A stretch of DNA of 64,000 nucleotides from JAVBSX01 sp051660685. GTDB lineage: Bacteria; Planctomycetota; Planctomycetia; Pirellulales; Thermoguttaceae. The stretch is taken from positions 60,253 through 124,252 of the forward strand of contig JBOFQB010000033.1 of the NCBI GenBank assembly GCA_051660685.1, written 5' to 3'. Under the pieces are notes generated by a model that saw only the letters and a program-made list of their open reading frames with translations, was not told where the DNA came from and made no database searches. A program made the position numbers and the translations under genes. Positions 34,960 to 44,658 of this stretch are shown piece after piece. Position 1 is the stretch's first letter, and each line of letters opens with the position of its first letter.

Positions 34960-35232
34960 CTACTTACGAATTCCAAGTGCCTGAATAATGTCAACATACC
35001 GTTGAGGTTCTCGCGTTTTGAGGAAGTCGAGAAGACGTCGACGTCGGCTCACCATCATCAAAAGACCGCGACGACTGGAATAATCTTTCTTGTTTTCACG
35101 AAGATGCTCGGTCAGGGCGTTGATTTTTTTCGTAAGAATCGCAATCTGGACCTCGGATGAACCGGTATCCTGCTCTGACCGTTTGAATTTACCAACCAGT
35201 TCCTGTTTCTCCTCTTTCGTCATTATTGTCAT
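34960..35232 (-). CDS. rpsO: 30S ribosomal protein S15
   Basis: S15 binds 16S rRNA early in 30S assembly. The 90-residue product (MTIMTKEEKQELVGKF onward) has the conserved DTGSSEVQIA, LTEHLRENKKDYSSRRGLL and RRRLLDFLKTREPQRY blocks. ATG 35232 follows an AGAGGGAAAAG ribosome site; ATG 35223 three codons later is possible. Upstream in-frame codons to 35319 have no S15 similarity and are excluded. Confidence 0.96.
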   Translation of the reverse strand: MTIMTKEEKQELVGKFKRSEQDTGSSEVQIAILTKKINALTEHLRENKKDYSSRRGLLMMVSRRRRLLDFLKTREPQRYVDIIQALGIRK

Positions 35233-35350
35233 GTGTCGCTTCTTTTCCCTCTCTGACGTTATGTTGTTGCAGACCTTCAGTCTTTTTAGACCGACTACAG
35301 TAAAACGACAGTGTAACAACTCGCCAAAAACTTACAAGGGGGTTCCATTC

Positions 35351-35527
35351 AGTCCGCTAACAAGTTTTGCGAAAAAGAGTATTTTCATTTTTGAACCACG
35401 AAAATCACAAAAAACACGAAAACCTCACAAAAGACCGTTTTTCGTGTCTTTCGTGTCTTTCGTGGTAAAAACATATCCGTCCAACACGGCTCGGTTCAAA
35501 GCGCAAAACCAAACTTGTTAGCGGACT
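35351..35527. mobile_element. MITE-like 177-bp element with inverted ends and flanking duplication
   Basis: The left end AGTCCGCTAACAAGTTTTGC (35351-35370) is repeated inverted at the right end (35503-35527), apart from a 5-base insertion. Immediately outside, GGGGTTCCATTC (35339-35350) and GGGGTTCTATTT (35528-35539) match at 10 of 12 positions, which looks like an aged target-site duplication. Inside is a second inverted repeat: GAACCACGAAAATCACAAAA facing TTTCGTGTCTTTCGTGGT. There is no coding capacity. It occupies most of the 492-bp gap between rpsO and the PEBP gene. Pieces of it recur at 22.3, 23.4-23.6 and 60.4 kb. Confidence 0.6.
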
Positions 35528-35724
35528 GGGGTTCTATTTTGCCGTTCAAAAAATCCGAGAGAGAAAAACACGCAGAATGTTGAAGACCGTCGAAAATGGG
35601 GTTCAATCGATACAATTCCGGTCCAAATCTGTCAGACCAACCAAAATTGGGGTTGTTTTTCAGGTAAAAGAACGTACAATTCAACTCGTTCCCTAATGTT
35701 CGTCGTTTTCACAAGGAGTTTGCC

Positions 35725-36372
35725 GTGTTCGATCAGTCATTCTCGTTTGCCCCTTCAAACCGATTGTTATGCGGATTCCTCCTCTTGTGTCTCTTGGTTC
35801 TGTACAGCTCCTGCAAACGACCAAATGACCAAACGACGCAATCTCCTTCTTCAGCAGGACCAACAGGAGAAACGGATATGACGGTCCATACGATGAAACT
35901 GAGTAGTTCGGCATTTGAGACGGGGACGCGAATCCCGGAAAAATACACAGCAGACGGGTTGGACCTTTCTCCGCCGATTGTGTGGAAGGACTTGCCGGAA
36001 CAAACTAAGGAGTTAGTGCTCATTTGTGATGATCCAGATGCCCCAACCGTCGAACCTTGGGTTCATTGGGTTATCTATAAAATCTCCCCCGATCTGTCCG
36101 GTCTTCCAGAAGGTCTTCCTCAAGACCCCGAGTTGGGTGCTCCTGTCAAAGCCTTACAAGGGAAAAACAGTTGGATAACAGGGCGGATTATTGGTTATAG
36201 AGGACCAGCTCCCCCCAAAGGACATGGTGTTCATCGTTATCATTTTACGCTTTACTCGCTTGATACACCCCTTGAAATTGGTCCGGGAGTTGACCGTGAA
36301 ACCATTTTAGAAGCAATGCATGGAAAAGTGATCGAAAAAGCGGAAATCATCGGTCTTTATCAACGAGATTAG
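35725..36372 (+). CDS. PEBP / YbhB-YbcL family lipoprotein
   Basis: This is a 215-residue phosphatidylethanolamine-binding-protein-like protein. A hydrophobic leader (about 15-29) ends in a lipobox-like sequence, VLYSSC, predicting lipid attachment at Cys30. The PEBP core follows with FETGTRIPEKYT, LVLICDDPDAPTVEPWVHWVIY and GYRGPAPPKGHGVHRYHF. These match the DPDAP and GPxPPxGxHRY signatures of the ligand pocket. Bacterial members are of unclear function. The start is GTG 35725, preceded by AAGGAG at 35713-35718 with good spacing. Confidence 0.87.
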   Translation: MFDQSFSFAPSNRLLCGFLLLCLLVLYSSCKRPNDQTTQSPSSAGPTGETDMTVHTMKLSSSAFETGTRIPEKYTADGLDLSPPIVWKDLPEQTKELVLICDDPDAPTVEPWVHWVIYKISPDLSGLPEGLPQDPELGAPVKALQGKNSWITGRIIGYRGPAPPKGHGVHRYHFTLYSLDTPLEIGPGVDRETILEAMHGKVIEKAEIIGLYQRD

Positions 36373-36387
36373 AACGGGGATTAGAAG

Positions 36388-37284
36388 ATGGACACGTCCT
36401 CGCCTCATCATTCAGCTTCTTCAGCAGGTTCGGCCCAATCTCCTGATTCGGGACAACCTGTCAAAAAAGTGATTTCAACCGGTTTTGTCTTTGCTCTTGG
36501 AATGGAAGCCGGTTCGCTCGTCGATCTGCTGAAAAACGCCAAAACAACCAAAGGAAATGGTTTGGTGTTTCACGAAGGTGAGTTGGGTAAACACTCGGTC
36601 GTTCTTGTTGAAACCGGGATTGGTCAACGTAATGCCCTTAAAGGAACGGAAGCGATTCTGGATGTTTTTCGACCGCGCCAAATCATTTCAGCCGGTTTTG
36701 CAGGTGCTCTCGACCCTCATCTTAGGAAAAACGAATTGCTCCAACCGTCGAGAATACTACGAATAACAGGGGAAACAGGAAAAACCGAGGGATCGGAGAA
36801 AGAAGAGGAAGCGGAAGAATCCGAGAAGAGGGAGCAAGCTGTTATTGACCTTTCTGAAACTTGGTCAGATGAACGGGGGACGAATGTAGGTGAAACGGGG
36901 TTGCATGGAAAAGAGACGAAACCGGTTGTTTCACTTTTGACGGTTAATCAGATTGTTGCAAAAGTTGCCGAAAAACAAGAATTATGGCAGAAAACAGGTG
37001 CAAATCTGGTTGACATGGAGTCTTACGCAATTGCTGAAATCTGTCGGGAACGCAATGTCCCTTTTCGTTCGGTTCGTATTGTCCTCGATACGGCTGAAGA
37101 TGAATTGCCCGGGGAAATCGAACGATTGGGTCAACCAGATTTAACAACGGCGAGAAAAGTAGGGGCTTTTTTCGGGATGATTTTCAAACGTCCTTCTTGT
37201 GTTCTGGACCTTTACCATTTTAAGGAAAGAGCATTGATTGCGGCTGATCTTTTAGCCGGTTATTTGCGGGAACAGTTGGGTTAA
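36388..37284 (+). CDS. Nucleoside phosphorylase / MTA-SAH nucleosidase-like protein
   Basis: The fold is that of the PNP/UDP phosphorylase family, which cleaves the glycosidic bond of nucleosides. In its 298 residues the landmarks are FVFALGMEAGSL near 31, VVLVETGIGQRNA near 70, ISAGFAGALDP near 98 and VDMESYAIAEI near 208; the Met-Glu binds ribose. A hydrophilic Glu/Lys-rich insertion at about 125-165 is not usual. The C-terminal Asp of the base-binding site looks conserved as LDTAEDE. MTA/SAH nucleosidase, or a hopanoid-type phosphorylase of the same family, are both possible. It follows the PEBP gene by 15 bp. Confidence 0.72.
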   Translation: MDTSSPHHSASSAGSAQSPDSGQPVKKVISTGFVFALGMEAGSLVDLLKNAKTTKGNGLVFHEGELGKHSVVLVETGIGQRNALKGTEAILDVFRPRQIISAGFAGALDPHLRKNELLQPSRILRITGETGKTEGSEKEEEAEESEKREQAVIDLSETWSDERGTNVGETGLHGKETKPVVSLLTVNQIVAKVAEKQELWQKTGANLVDMESYAIAEICRERNVPFRSVRIVLDTAEDELPGEIERLGQPDLTTARKVGAFFGMIFKRPSCVLDLYHFKERALIAADLLAGYLREQLG

Positions 37285-37333
37285 AGTGTAAAACCGGGAC
37301 ACCTGCAAAATCGGCATATTTCTTTGCGATTCT

Positions 37334-37738
37334 CTATTCTTCTGTGTACTCGGCAGAACAATTGTTGGTTTCCCAAAAACGAACACTGCAAACAGGGAGG
37401 TTGTGCGATTGGAGATAACGGAAAATCAGTTTCGCCAGATTTTCGGCAGTTGGATTCCCCTCAAGAACGTAAACCGGTTCTCCCTGTTCGCGCAAAACCG
37501 GAATCAACGGGTCTCCGACTCCCAAAAGCATCTGGTGATCGAGCGTTTGCTCAATCCAGTCCCCAACCATACTTCGCAAATCGCTGAAATCCTGCACCAT
37601 TCCCTGTTGATCGAGATTGTTCGACGCCAAAGTAATCAGAACCCGACCATTATGTCCATGTAAATGAGCACATTTTCCTCGATGTTGCAACAATCGATGT
37701 CCATAACAAAAGGTGAATTCCCGGGTTATTGTAAACAT
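37334..37738 (-). CDS. queD: 6-carboxy-5,6,7,8-tetrahydropterin synthase
   Basis: QueD makes 6-carboxytetrahydropterin from dihydroneopterin triphosphate, an early step to queuosine. The 134-residue length is usual. Zinc-binding histidines are in CYGHRL (near 13) and HLHGHNG (near 28), with the catalytic Cys in GKCAHLHGH four residues before HGH. The C-terminal Glu of the active site is in RFWETNNC. A role in biopterin-like synthesis is possible, as the family also holds PTPS enzymes, but the C-x3-HGH arrangement favours QueD. It starts 10 bp after coaD ends, so the two form an operon. No other queuosine gene is in the window. Confidence 0.85.
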   Translation of the reverse strand: MFTITREFTFCYGHRLLQHRGKCAHLHGHNGRVLITLASNNLDQQGMVQDFSDLRSMVGDWIEQTLDHQMLLGVGDPLIPVLREQGEPVYVLEGNPTAENLAKLIFRYLQSHNLPVCSVRFWETNNCSAEYTEE

Positions 37739-37748
37739 GTTTGGTCAG

Positions 37749-38261
37749 TCATTCTGCCGAATGTCCGGTTATTTTTTGCATAACGGCATTGACGACAGGA
37801 GGAGGGAGAAAACTGCGAAAAACCGTTTCGTCAGAAACAGTTGAAATGTCTTTAATCAATGAACTGGAGACGTGAGCGAGTTCTCCGTCCGCAATCAGGA
37901 ACAAGGTTTCGACTTCAGGAGCAAGTCGCCTGTTCGCCAACATCATCGTCAATTCCGCAGGAATATCCGTAATCGGACGGACCCCGCGAACCATAATCCG
38001 GGCCCCGCATTGTTCCACAAAACGGACCGTCAGTCCTTCATAGGTTCGGACCTCGATGTTTTCCAGATGTTGAGTTGACTGTTCAATGAGTTGAACCCTT
38101 TCTTCGGCGGAAAACCAGGGTGCTTTTTCCCGATTGACACCGACTCCAACGACAACGTGTTGGAAGAGACGACAAATTCGTTCGACGATGTTCAGATGTC
38201 CCAACGTAAAAGGATCAAAGGAACCTGGATAAACGACAATACTTCCGGCCGGTTCAAGCAT
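37749..38261 (-). CDS. coaD: Phosphopantetheine adenylyltransferase
   Basis: CoaD transfers AMP from ATP to 4'-phosphopantetheine, the penultimate step of coenzyme A synthesis. The 170-residue protein has the nucleotidyltransferase signature VVYPGSFDPFTLGHLNI (TxGH in TLGH), RGVRPITDIPAELTM, and the ATP-loop VSSSLIKDIS. Length is normal (about 160-170). ATG 38261 is chosen because the conserved first strand follows directly; upstream TTG codons are less likely. First gene of coaD-queD, divergent from the YqeG gene. Confidence 0.93.
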   Translation of the reverse strand: MLEPAGSIVVYPGSFDPFTLGHLNIVERICRLFQHVVVGVGVNREKAPWFSAEERVQLIEQSTQHLENIEVRTYEGLTVRFVEQCGARIMVRGVRPITDIPAELTMMLANRRLAPEVETLFLIADGELAHVSSSLIKDISTVSDETVFRSFLPPPVVNAVMQKITGHSAE

Positions 38262-38367
38262 TGGTCTGGTAATAAGGGGAACTTTACGGTATACTCTGTA
38301 CAAAGTTATCTAAACGACCTTGCTGTACTGTTCCACTATACCTGAAGATTTCTTTTGTGCAAAGCCC

Positions 38368-38850
38368 GTGTTCCGAATTTTCCAACCTCATTATCGACTG
38401 GAAAGCGTTCTGCAACTGACCCCGGATTGGTTGTCGGAAAAGTCTATTTCCTCCCTGCTCTTGGATGTGGACAGCACGCTTAAAGCCTATAGAGCCGAAA
38501 CGCTCTCGCCGGAAGTCCAGAACTGGTTGGAACAGATGAAAGAACATCAAATCGGTCTCTGTCTCGTCTCAAACGGTTCACGGAATCGAATCTGTAAAAT
38601 CGCCGAGTCGTTGCATCTTTCCTATATTGCTCCTGCAATGAAGCCTTTTCCGTTCGGCTGTCAAAAAGCAGTTCGGATGATGAATTTTGACCCCAAACGA
38701 ACAGCAATGGTTGGCGATCAACTCTTTGCGGACATTCCAAGTGCCAAACTCGCCGGTCTTATCAGTATTCACGTTGTTGCAATCCGCCCCGATCAGGAAC
38801 CGTTTTGGACCCGAATCAAACGCCCTCTTGAACGTCTTTTCAACAAGTAA
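38368..38850 (+). CDS. YqeG-family HAD (subclass IIIA) phosphatase
   Basis: This 160-residue cytoplasmic HAD phosphatase has the nucleophile motif LLLDVDSTL (DxDxT/S), then LVSNGSRN (motif II Ser), KPFPFGCQKA (motif III Lys) and MVGDQLFADI (GD motif IV). Homologs (B. subtilis YqeG) dephosphorylate phosphatidylglycerophosphate or small metabolites; the substrate here is unknown. GTG 38368 aligns with the usual start (VFRIFQPHYRLES against the family's FLPD...V); the TTG at 38320 adds 16 non-conserved residues. Divergent from coaD. Confidence 0.85.
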   Translation: MFRIFQPHYRLESVLQLTPDWLSEKSISSLLLDVDSTLKAYRAETLSPEVQNWLEQMKEHQIGLCLVSNGSRNRICKIAESLHLSYIAPAMKPFPFGCQKAVRMMNFDPKRTAMVGDQLFADIPSAKLAGLISIHVVAIRPDQEPFWTRIKRPLERLFNK

Positions 38851-38917
38851 AACCGGTCAAGGGGCAGTATCCTTCTGCCGCTTTCAAAAAAGCTCCTAAC
38901 CCCCCTTCTGAACCAAT

Positions 38918-39586
38918 ATGTCCATACGAATACGTTGTCAACACTGTCAAAGCCGGATCGACGCCCGGGATGATTTATTGGGGCAGACGCGGAATTGTCC
39001 CAAATGTCGTCAACCGATTCTTATTGTTCCTGAACATGGACCTGAACAGAAAAGTCTGAGTGTTTCGGTCCCTAATGCAAACACAACATCGGGGTTTGGT
39101 TTGGAAACTTCAGCACCTGTAACCGGGGAACTTTTGCCGGTTAAGCTAAAATTTACAAATCGGTACTTTGTGTTGAATGCCGAACGGGTTCTCGCATATT
39201 GGGAGAAAAGTCAAGGTTGGATGTTTAATGTTGGAGCCGGTTTTTCTCAAGCCCGACGTAATATGTCGGCAATTCCCGATCAGGGAACCTTTGTTTTGAT
39301 TGAGTTGCAGATCGAGGAGGGGGCAAACGGACAGACGATTGCCGGAATGAGGATGTATCGTCTTTCGCAACGAGGAGCATTGACCGCGATTGCCCGATTG
39401 GAAGATGAAATACTAGGGAAAATAGACGGTCCCGCGTCCTTGAGCAAACTGCAAAAAGTTTGTTTTTTGGGTTATTTACGCAAGAATTTTATGGGCAATT
39501 TTCTCTCGAACGCTTCGTCACTTATTGAATACCTGACGAATGATGATTTGACGACGACGCATGTTCGGGAAACGGCGACGACGTGA
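38918..39586 (+). CDS. Zinc-ribbon protein of unknown function
   Basis: The first ~40 residues of this 222-residue protein form a zinc ribbon (CQHC at 8-11, CPKC at about 28-31), a planctomycete-typical N-terminal module. The rest is a globular alpha/beta domain (strands RYFVLNAERVLAYW and TFVLIELQIEEG) with no family recognised. There is no signal peptide, so it is likely cytoplasmic. It lies upstream of the GH20 gene on the same strand, with 150 bp between them. Confidence 0.6.
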   Translation: MSIRIRCQHCQSRIDARDDLLGQTRNCPKCRQPILIVPEHGPEQKSLSVSVPNANTTSGFGLETSAPVTGELLPVKLKFTNRYFVLNAERVLAYWEKSQGWMFNVGAGFSQARRNMSAIPDQGTFVLIELQIEEGANGQTIAGMRMYRLSQRGALTAIARLEDEILGKIDGPASLSKLQKVCFLGYLRKNFMGNFLSNASSLIEYLTNDDLTTTHVRETATT

Positions 39587-39736
39587 AATGGGGGGAGAAT
39601 GACAGTCGATTCGACGGTCGATTTGAGGTGTGACTTGAGGGGGCGAGAAGTGAAAAATGCGCGAAAGAGATCAGAACTTGTTACTTGGAATACGGTCAAC
39701 ATGAACAAAGCACGAACAAAGAGAGAGACAATCACG

Positions 39737-42700
39737 ATGAAGAAAATAACCTGTTGTATCGTCGGTTATCTGTTGGTTTTTTTGAGCATTTGCGTTTTCG
39801 GAACAAGTAGTTTTTCCGACGAATTGCGTCTTGTTCCGCAACCCAAAAAGGCTCAAATCACGTCCGGGTCTTTTTTTGAGTTGAATAAGAATCTGACACT
39901 TGTTGTCCCGGAATTACAGAGTGATGTGGTTGTGGAACAATTACAGAGCGAGTTAGAACCGTTGGGATTTGCGATCAAACGTCGGATTGAAGTTCGTGAG
40001 AACGACTTTGATCTACAATTGGTTCATAAGGCGGAACTGCCTGTTCCCCGGTTGGTTTTGCCGAATGAGACAACCGTCAATCCGTCCGAGAGGTACACCC
40101 TTTTGGTCAACCAAAATGGTATCTACGTCAAAGCGGGAGGAAAAGCTGGTTTGATTTACGCAATTCAGACGATTCGGCAGTTGTTGCGAGCGAATACTCG
40201 AAATGGAAAAATGCCGGAATTGGAAATTGAAGATTGGCCGAGTTTGACATATCGTTGTTTCATGGACGATTGGACGCGGGGTCCAAGTCCAAAACGTCCG
40301 TTTATCTTTCGATACATTGATCTCGGGACGGAATTCAAACACAACATGTTCACTTACTACATGGAATCACAATTCCGTTGGAAAAAGCATCCTGAGATTG
40401 CCCCAAAAGAGGGAGCAATTGATGTCGAGGATTTAAGGGCTGTTGTTGATTATGGTAATCGGCGGAATGTGGAAATACTTGGGAATCAACAATCGTTTGG
40501 ACATTCGTACAACACGTTGAAGATTCCCGGATATGAAGAAATGGGTGAAGCCGGTTACATTCTCTCCCCCGCTGTTCCCCGGGTTTATCAGTTTCTGGAT
40601 GATATTTATGCCGAAGTGTTGCCCGTTTTACCGTTTGAAATGTTTAACGTCTGTTGTGATGAAGTTTATGATCTGGGCAAAGGACCGTCGAAAGAACGGG
40701 TTGAACAGATAGGAGCAGTCGGGGTGTATCTTCAGCATGTTCAAAAAGTGCATGAACTGCTTAAGAATCGGGGGAAACGGATGATGATGTGGGGGGACAT
40801 TATTATGAATCACGAAGATCGGATTAAGGAGATTCCCCCAGATACCGTTGTTCTCTGTTGGGATTATGCCCCGCGAGATGATTTTGACGCTTATATTCTG
40901 CCGTTTTCCCAATCCGGCTTTGAATTCTTCGTCTGTCCCGGTCTCTCCAATTGGAGTCGGATGTTGCCCGATTTCAAAATGTCCGTCAAAAACACCCAAA
41001 ATTTTGTCCGAGATGGTGTCAAATACGGGGCTCTTGGAATGATAAATACCTGTTGGGAAGATGACGGGGAATCGTTACATGGTTCCAACTCGTATGGAAT
41101 TGCGTGGGGCGGAGAATGCGCTTGGTCCGGCTCAACAACCTCTATTGCTGATTTCAACCGTCGAATTGGGGCAGTTCTATTTGGCGAAAAGGAAGACCAT
41201 TTTGGATCGGCAATTGAACTGTTGGAACAAGCTCAGGAGCTGGGTTTGATAATGAATGGTCGGTTTTGGAGCAATGATTTTGTTCCTGAACGGAATCCAA
41301 GCGCAATTCGCAAGGATGCCGCAAAAATTTTAAGTCGGGTCCAACCGGCAATTGAACATCTCGAACAGGTCCGAAAAGAAGCAACCGTTAATGTTGATTT
41401 ACTCGATTCGTATCTTTTGGGCGCAAAAAGAATGGAATGGATTGCAACGCGAATGATTGACGGTCTTGAAACAGCGGAACTGTATCAAGCGGCGTTGGAA
41501 AGTGAAACGACAGAGCAGAAGATGGAATTGCTGCAACAAGCGTTGGATCGGGTCCAAACCAATCGATTCCGACTGAACGACCTGAAAGATCAGTTTATTG
41601 CGATTTGGGAAACGGAAAGTCAACCGTATGCGCTTGATTGGACGCTCAAAAAATATGGAACGTTCGATCATGGGTTTGTCCAATTGGAACAACGCTTGCA
41701 AAATGCGATAAATTTGGCGGAAAAGGGGTTTGAGATACCTTCTTCCGAAGAAATGGGGATTCCTCTTCCCGGGGAATTTTTGCGCAACACCAAACCGGCC
41801 CAGTTTCGTCAACAACCGCTTTTTGAATCATTAGGTGATTTGCAACTCGTTGAAACACCAGTTGATTCTCAATCCAAAGATTCACAACTTGAAAATTCGC
41901 AACTCGGGGGTTCACAACTTGGCGATTCACAATCTGTTGAAACATCTGGGAATTCGCAACCGGTTGTCCAACGTCCTCTGAAAGACTGGTTGGTTGCCGA
42001 TGCTTCTTATCGAATCGGAATGGAGGTCAACGCCGGTTCCAATACACGGACAGATTATCCTTTTGAACTTGATATACCGATTTCGGGCGAATTTCGGGAG
42101 AAGACGGTTTTGAAACCGGCTCGTGTTTTTTGGATAGATGACAATCAGGTCCGCGAAATTCCGGGACAAATTTCTTTTAACCTCAAACATGCCGGTCAAA
42201 ATGACACGTCGGTTCAACAAAACGGGGAACGTGAAGGGGTCCAACACAATGAGATCGAGCAAAAGGTGAACGGAAAAGGTGAGGTTGGAAAAAATGAGAT
42301 CGGGCAGAATGAAATCGCACAAAATGAAATTGGGACAAAGGTGAACGGACAAAAAATGGTTGGTCGGTTTTGCTGCATCATTCCTGAATTGAAGAAGGGC
42401 AAGTCAGGTTACATTTACGCCTATTTTGGCAGTCAGGAAGAACCGCAACCGGAGTTGTCAAACACGTTTGTCCGTTTTTCAGAGGAACCGATTTCCGGGG
42501 AGAGTGCAAAAGTCGGGAAAACTAGGCCTGATCTGGAAAAAGTCTGGATCGAAAACAATCATTTGCGATTGCTCTTATGTCCTGAAGGAGGTCATGTTTA
42601 TCGTTGTGAACTGAAAGAGATGAATGATCGGGACATGACTTTTCCCGGGGAGACGGATTGGTTTGGTTTTTCTGACACGTCCCTTGAAAACCGACATCGA

Positions 42701-43249
42701 CGATACACGATACACCGACTGGAATCCGGTCCGGCAATGATCCGTTACGGTTTTTTCAGCGACGAGGGGGAACTGGTCAAAACAATCACGCTTTGTGCGG
42801 GGATGAATTGGTTTGAAACGGTTTTGATGGAACCGACCGGGTATTATTGGGATTTTGACAATCCAGTTCATTTTGCAGCCGATTCGGCAACGCCGGGGAC
42901 CGCGATTTTCTCAAACGGTTATTTTTCGCCGGTTGCGAAGTCGGACGAACCAATTCCCTTAGCGCAAATTTTTCAGGATAATACCAATTGGGCTGCAAAA
43001 TACGTTGCACAAGACGGGCAGAATTTAATACTTGGATTGGCGACGCCGGGTCAGACCTCACGATTTGGGGTTGGACCGGGTGCTGGAAGTGGAGGTGTTG
43101 GAATCGAACACTATCCCGGATGTCACTATTTCGTCACATACGCCGGTTTAACGGGGCAGAAACCAATCAGGATCATGGAACAATTATCACAAACGCTTGA
43201 TCTGAAGAAACAACCGCGAGTTGTACTCTTTGAAATGGAGTCGAAATAG
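39737..43249 (+). CDS. Secreted GH20-type beta-N-acetylhexosaminidase with long C-terminal region
   Basis: GH20 enzymes release terminal GlcNAc/GalNAc using the substrate acetamido group. This 1170-residue protein has a signal peptide (1-27), a GH20b domain (about 28-150) and a GH20 barrel (about 155-520). The catalytic Asp-Glu pair is D308-E309 in FNVCCDEVYDLG. Two low-complexity linkers follow: a run of xNSQLGxSQ units at about 712-740, and one of VNGK/NEIGQ units at about 835-880. The C-terminal ~300 residues form a beta-rich region, possibly carbohydrate binding. ATG 39737 starts the signal peptide; upstream in-frame codons from 39599 do not. The product pairs naturally with nagB. Its TAG overlaps the MATE gene start. 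Confidence 0.83.
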   Translation: MKKITCCIVGYLLVFLSICVFGTSSFSDELRLVPQPKKAQITSGSFFELNKNLTLVVPELQSDVVVEQLQSELEPLGFAIKRRIEVRENDFDLQLVHKAELPVPRLVLPNETTVNPSERYTLLVNQNGIYVKAGGKAGLIYAIQTIRQLLRANTRNGKMPELEIEDWPSLTYRCFMDDWTRGPSPKRPFIFRYIDLGTEFKHNMFTYYMESQFRWKKHPEIAPKEGAIDVEDLRAVVDYGNRRNVEILGNQQSFGHSYNTLKIPGYEEMGEAGYILSPAVPRVYQFLDDIYAEVLPVLPFEMFNVCCDEVYDLGKGPSKERVEQIGAVGVYLQHVQKVHELLKNRGKRMMMWGDIIMNHEDRIKEIPPDTVVLCWDYAPRDDFDAYILPFSQSGFEFFVCPGLSNWSRMLPDFKMSVKNTQNFVRDGVKYGALGMINTCWEDDGESLHGSNSYGIAWGGECAWSGSTTSIADFNRRIGAVLFGEKEDHFGSAIELLEQAQELGLIMNGRFWSNDFVPERNPSAIRKDAAKILSRVQPAIEHLEQVRKEATVNVDLLDSYLLGAKRMEWIATRMIDGLETAELYQAALESETTEQKMELLQQALDRVQTNRFRLNDLKDQFIAIWETESQPYALDWTLKKYGTFDHGFVQLEQRLQNAINLAEKGFEIPSSEEMGIPLPGEFLRNTKPAQFRQQPLFESLGDLQLVETPVDSQSKDSQLENSQLGGSQLGDSQSVETSGNSQPVVQRPLKDWLVADASYRIGMEVNAGSNTRTDYPFELDIPISGEFREKTVLKPARVFWIDDNQVREIPGQISFNLKHAGQNDTSVQQNGEREGVQHNEIEQKVNGKGEVGKNEIGQNEIAQNEIGTKVNGQKMVGRFCCIIPELKKGKSGYIYAYFGSQEEPQPELSNTFVRFSEEPISGESAKVGKTRPDLEKVWIENNHLRLLLCPEGGHVYRCELKEMNDRDMTFPGETDWFGFSDTSLENRHRRYTIHRLESGPAMIRYGFFSDEGELVKTITLCAGMNWFETVLMEPTGYYWDFDNPVHFAADSATPGTAIFSNGYFSPVAKSDEPIPLAQIFQDNTNWAAKYVAQDGQNLILGLATPGQTSRFGVGPGAGSGGVGIEHYPGCHYFVTYAGLTGQKPIRIMEQLSQTLDLKKQPRVVLFEMESK

Positions 43250-44658
43250 TGTTGGAATCACAAAATCAGTCCCGCATTTGGAAATGGTGGAACCGTCCTT
43301 GCGGGGGACGAGAGGTGTTGCGTTATGCGATTCCGCTCATTATTTCAGCCGGTTCCATCTCGCTTATGACCTTTACGGACCGCATGTTTCTCATGTGGTT
43401 TTCACCCCGCGCAATGACCGCTTCGATGCAAGCGGGGATGTTCTTCTGGACCCTGGTCGCACTTCCAATGGGGATTGCGGCTTACACCAACGCTTTTGTC
43501 TCCCAGTATCATGGAAGCGGACATCATCACCGAATTGGTCCCGCTGTTTGGCAAGGTGTCGGGTTGGGATTGGTTCTGACCCCTTTTCTGCTCCTGTTGA
43601 CGCCGCTTTACAAGTCGGTTTTTGTTTTTTTTGGACATTCGCCCGATTTGGTTGTTCTGGAAGATTCCTACTTGCGACTGATTCTTTATGGAAGTGGTCC
43701 TGTGATTGCAACAGAAGCAATTGCAACATTTTTTTATTGTCGCGGAAAAATGCGGGTCGTTATGAACGTCAACATTTTTTTCGTTTTGCTGAACATTCTT
43801 CTTGATTACTGTTTGATTTTTGGAGTTGGCGGATTTCCTGCTTGGGGATTGGAAGGGGCTGCAATTGCAACCGTCATTGCGCAATGGGGCCGATTACTTG
43901 TCATGATTGCGTTGATGTTTCTTGCGGATTCGCGGGAAAAGCGTTTTTGCGTGTTTTCCGGCATGAAAGTGGATTTTCAATTGTTAACTCGGATGCTCTA
44001 TTACGGCGGGGCGGGGAGTATTCCCACATTGATCGATACAGCTGCTTTTACCTGTTTTCTGATGCAAATTGGCGGTTTAGGAGAAGCCGAACATGATGCA
44101 ACGACGATTGCTTTTACGCTTAATGTTTTAACGTTTCTGCCGATTGTCGGGACAGGGATTGCGGTTACGACGTTGGTTGGTAATCAACTGGGCAAGAACC
44201 GACCTGATCTTGCTCAACGGGCGACGTTGACTGCGGTTTTGATTGGGACCACTTATTCGGCCTTTTTCGGACTGCTTTTTCTTCTGTTTCCGAATCAACT
44301 TCTTTCAGGTTTTGCGGCATTTACAAGTCCGGACGAATTTGCCAAAATTCAGATTATCACGACATATTTATTGCGTTTTGTCGCGCTGTATCTGTTGTTG
44401 GACGGACTTTGTATCATTTTCACGTCGGCAATCAAAGGAGCGGGAGATACATGGTTTGTGATGGTTGTGACGGGAATTATGGCACCTTTTGCCCCGCTTG
44501 GGAGTTGGATCGGCATTCATTGTTTTGGATTTGGCCTCTATTGGTGTTGGATTGTATTAACGGTTTGGGTTTATGTGCTTGGTTTAATTTTTGCGTGGAG
44601 ATTTTTTCAGGGCCAATGGAAGGACATGCGGGTCATAGAAAAGGAGTTATGCGAATAA
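43249..44658 (+). CDS. MATE-family efflux transporter
   Basis: MATE proteins export cationic drugs or metabolites in exchange for Na+ or H+. The 469-residue protein has about 12 hydrophobic helices in two related halves, beginning with VLRYAIPLIISAGSISLM and containing TFTDRMFLMWFS in helix 1-2. The start is GTG 43249, overlapping the TAG of the GH20 gene (TAGTG), so translation is coupled. A functional link to hexosaminidase is not obvious; the pair may simply share a promoter. The substrate cannot be deduced. Confidence 0.88.
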   Translation: MLESQNQSRIWKWWNRPCGGREVLRYAIPLIISAGSISLMTFTDRMFLMWFSPRAMTASMQAGMFFWTLVALPMGIAAYTNAFVSQYHGSGHHHRIGPAVWQGVGLGLVLTPFLLLLTPLYKSVFVFFGHSPDLVVLEDSYLRLILYGSGPVIATEAIATFFYCRGKMRVVMNVNIFFVLLNILLDYCLIFGVGGFPAWGLEGAAIATVIAQWGRLLVMIALMFLADSREKRFCVFSGMKVDFQLLTRMLYYGGAGSIPTLIDTAAFTCFLMQIGGLGEAEHDATTIAFTLNVLTFLPIVGTGIAVTTLVGNQLGKNRPDLAQRATLTAVLIGTTYSAFFGLLFLLFPNQLLSGFAAFTSPDEFAKIQIITTYLLRFVALYLLLDGLCIIFTSAIKGAGDTWFVMVVTGIMAPFAPLGSWIGIHCFGFGLYWCWIVLTVWVYVLGLIFAWRFFQGQWKDMRVIEKELCE

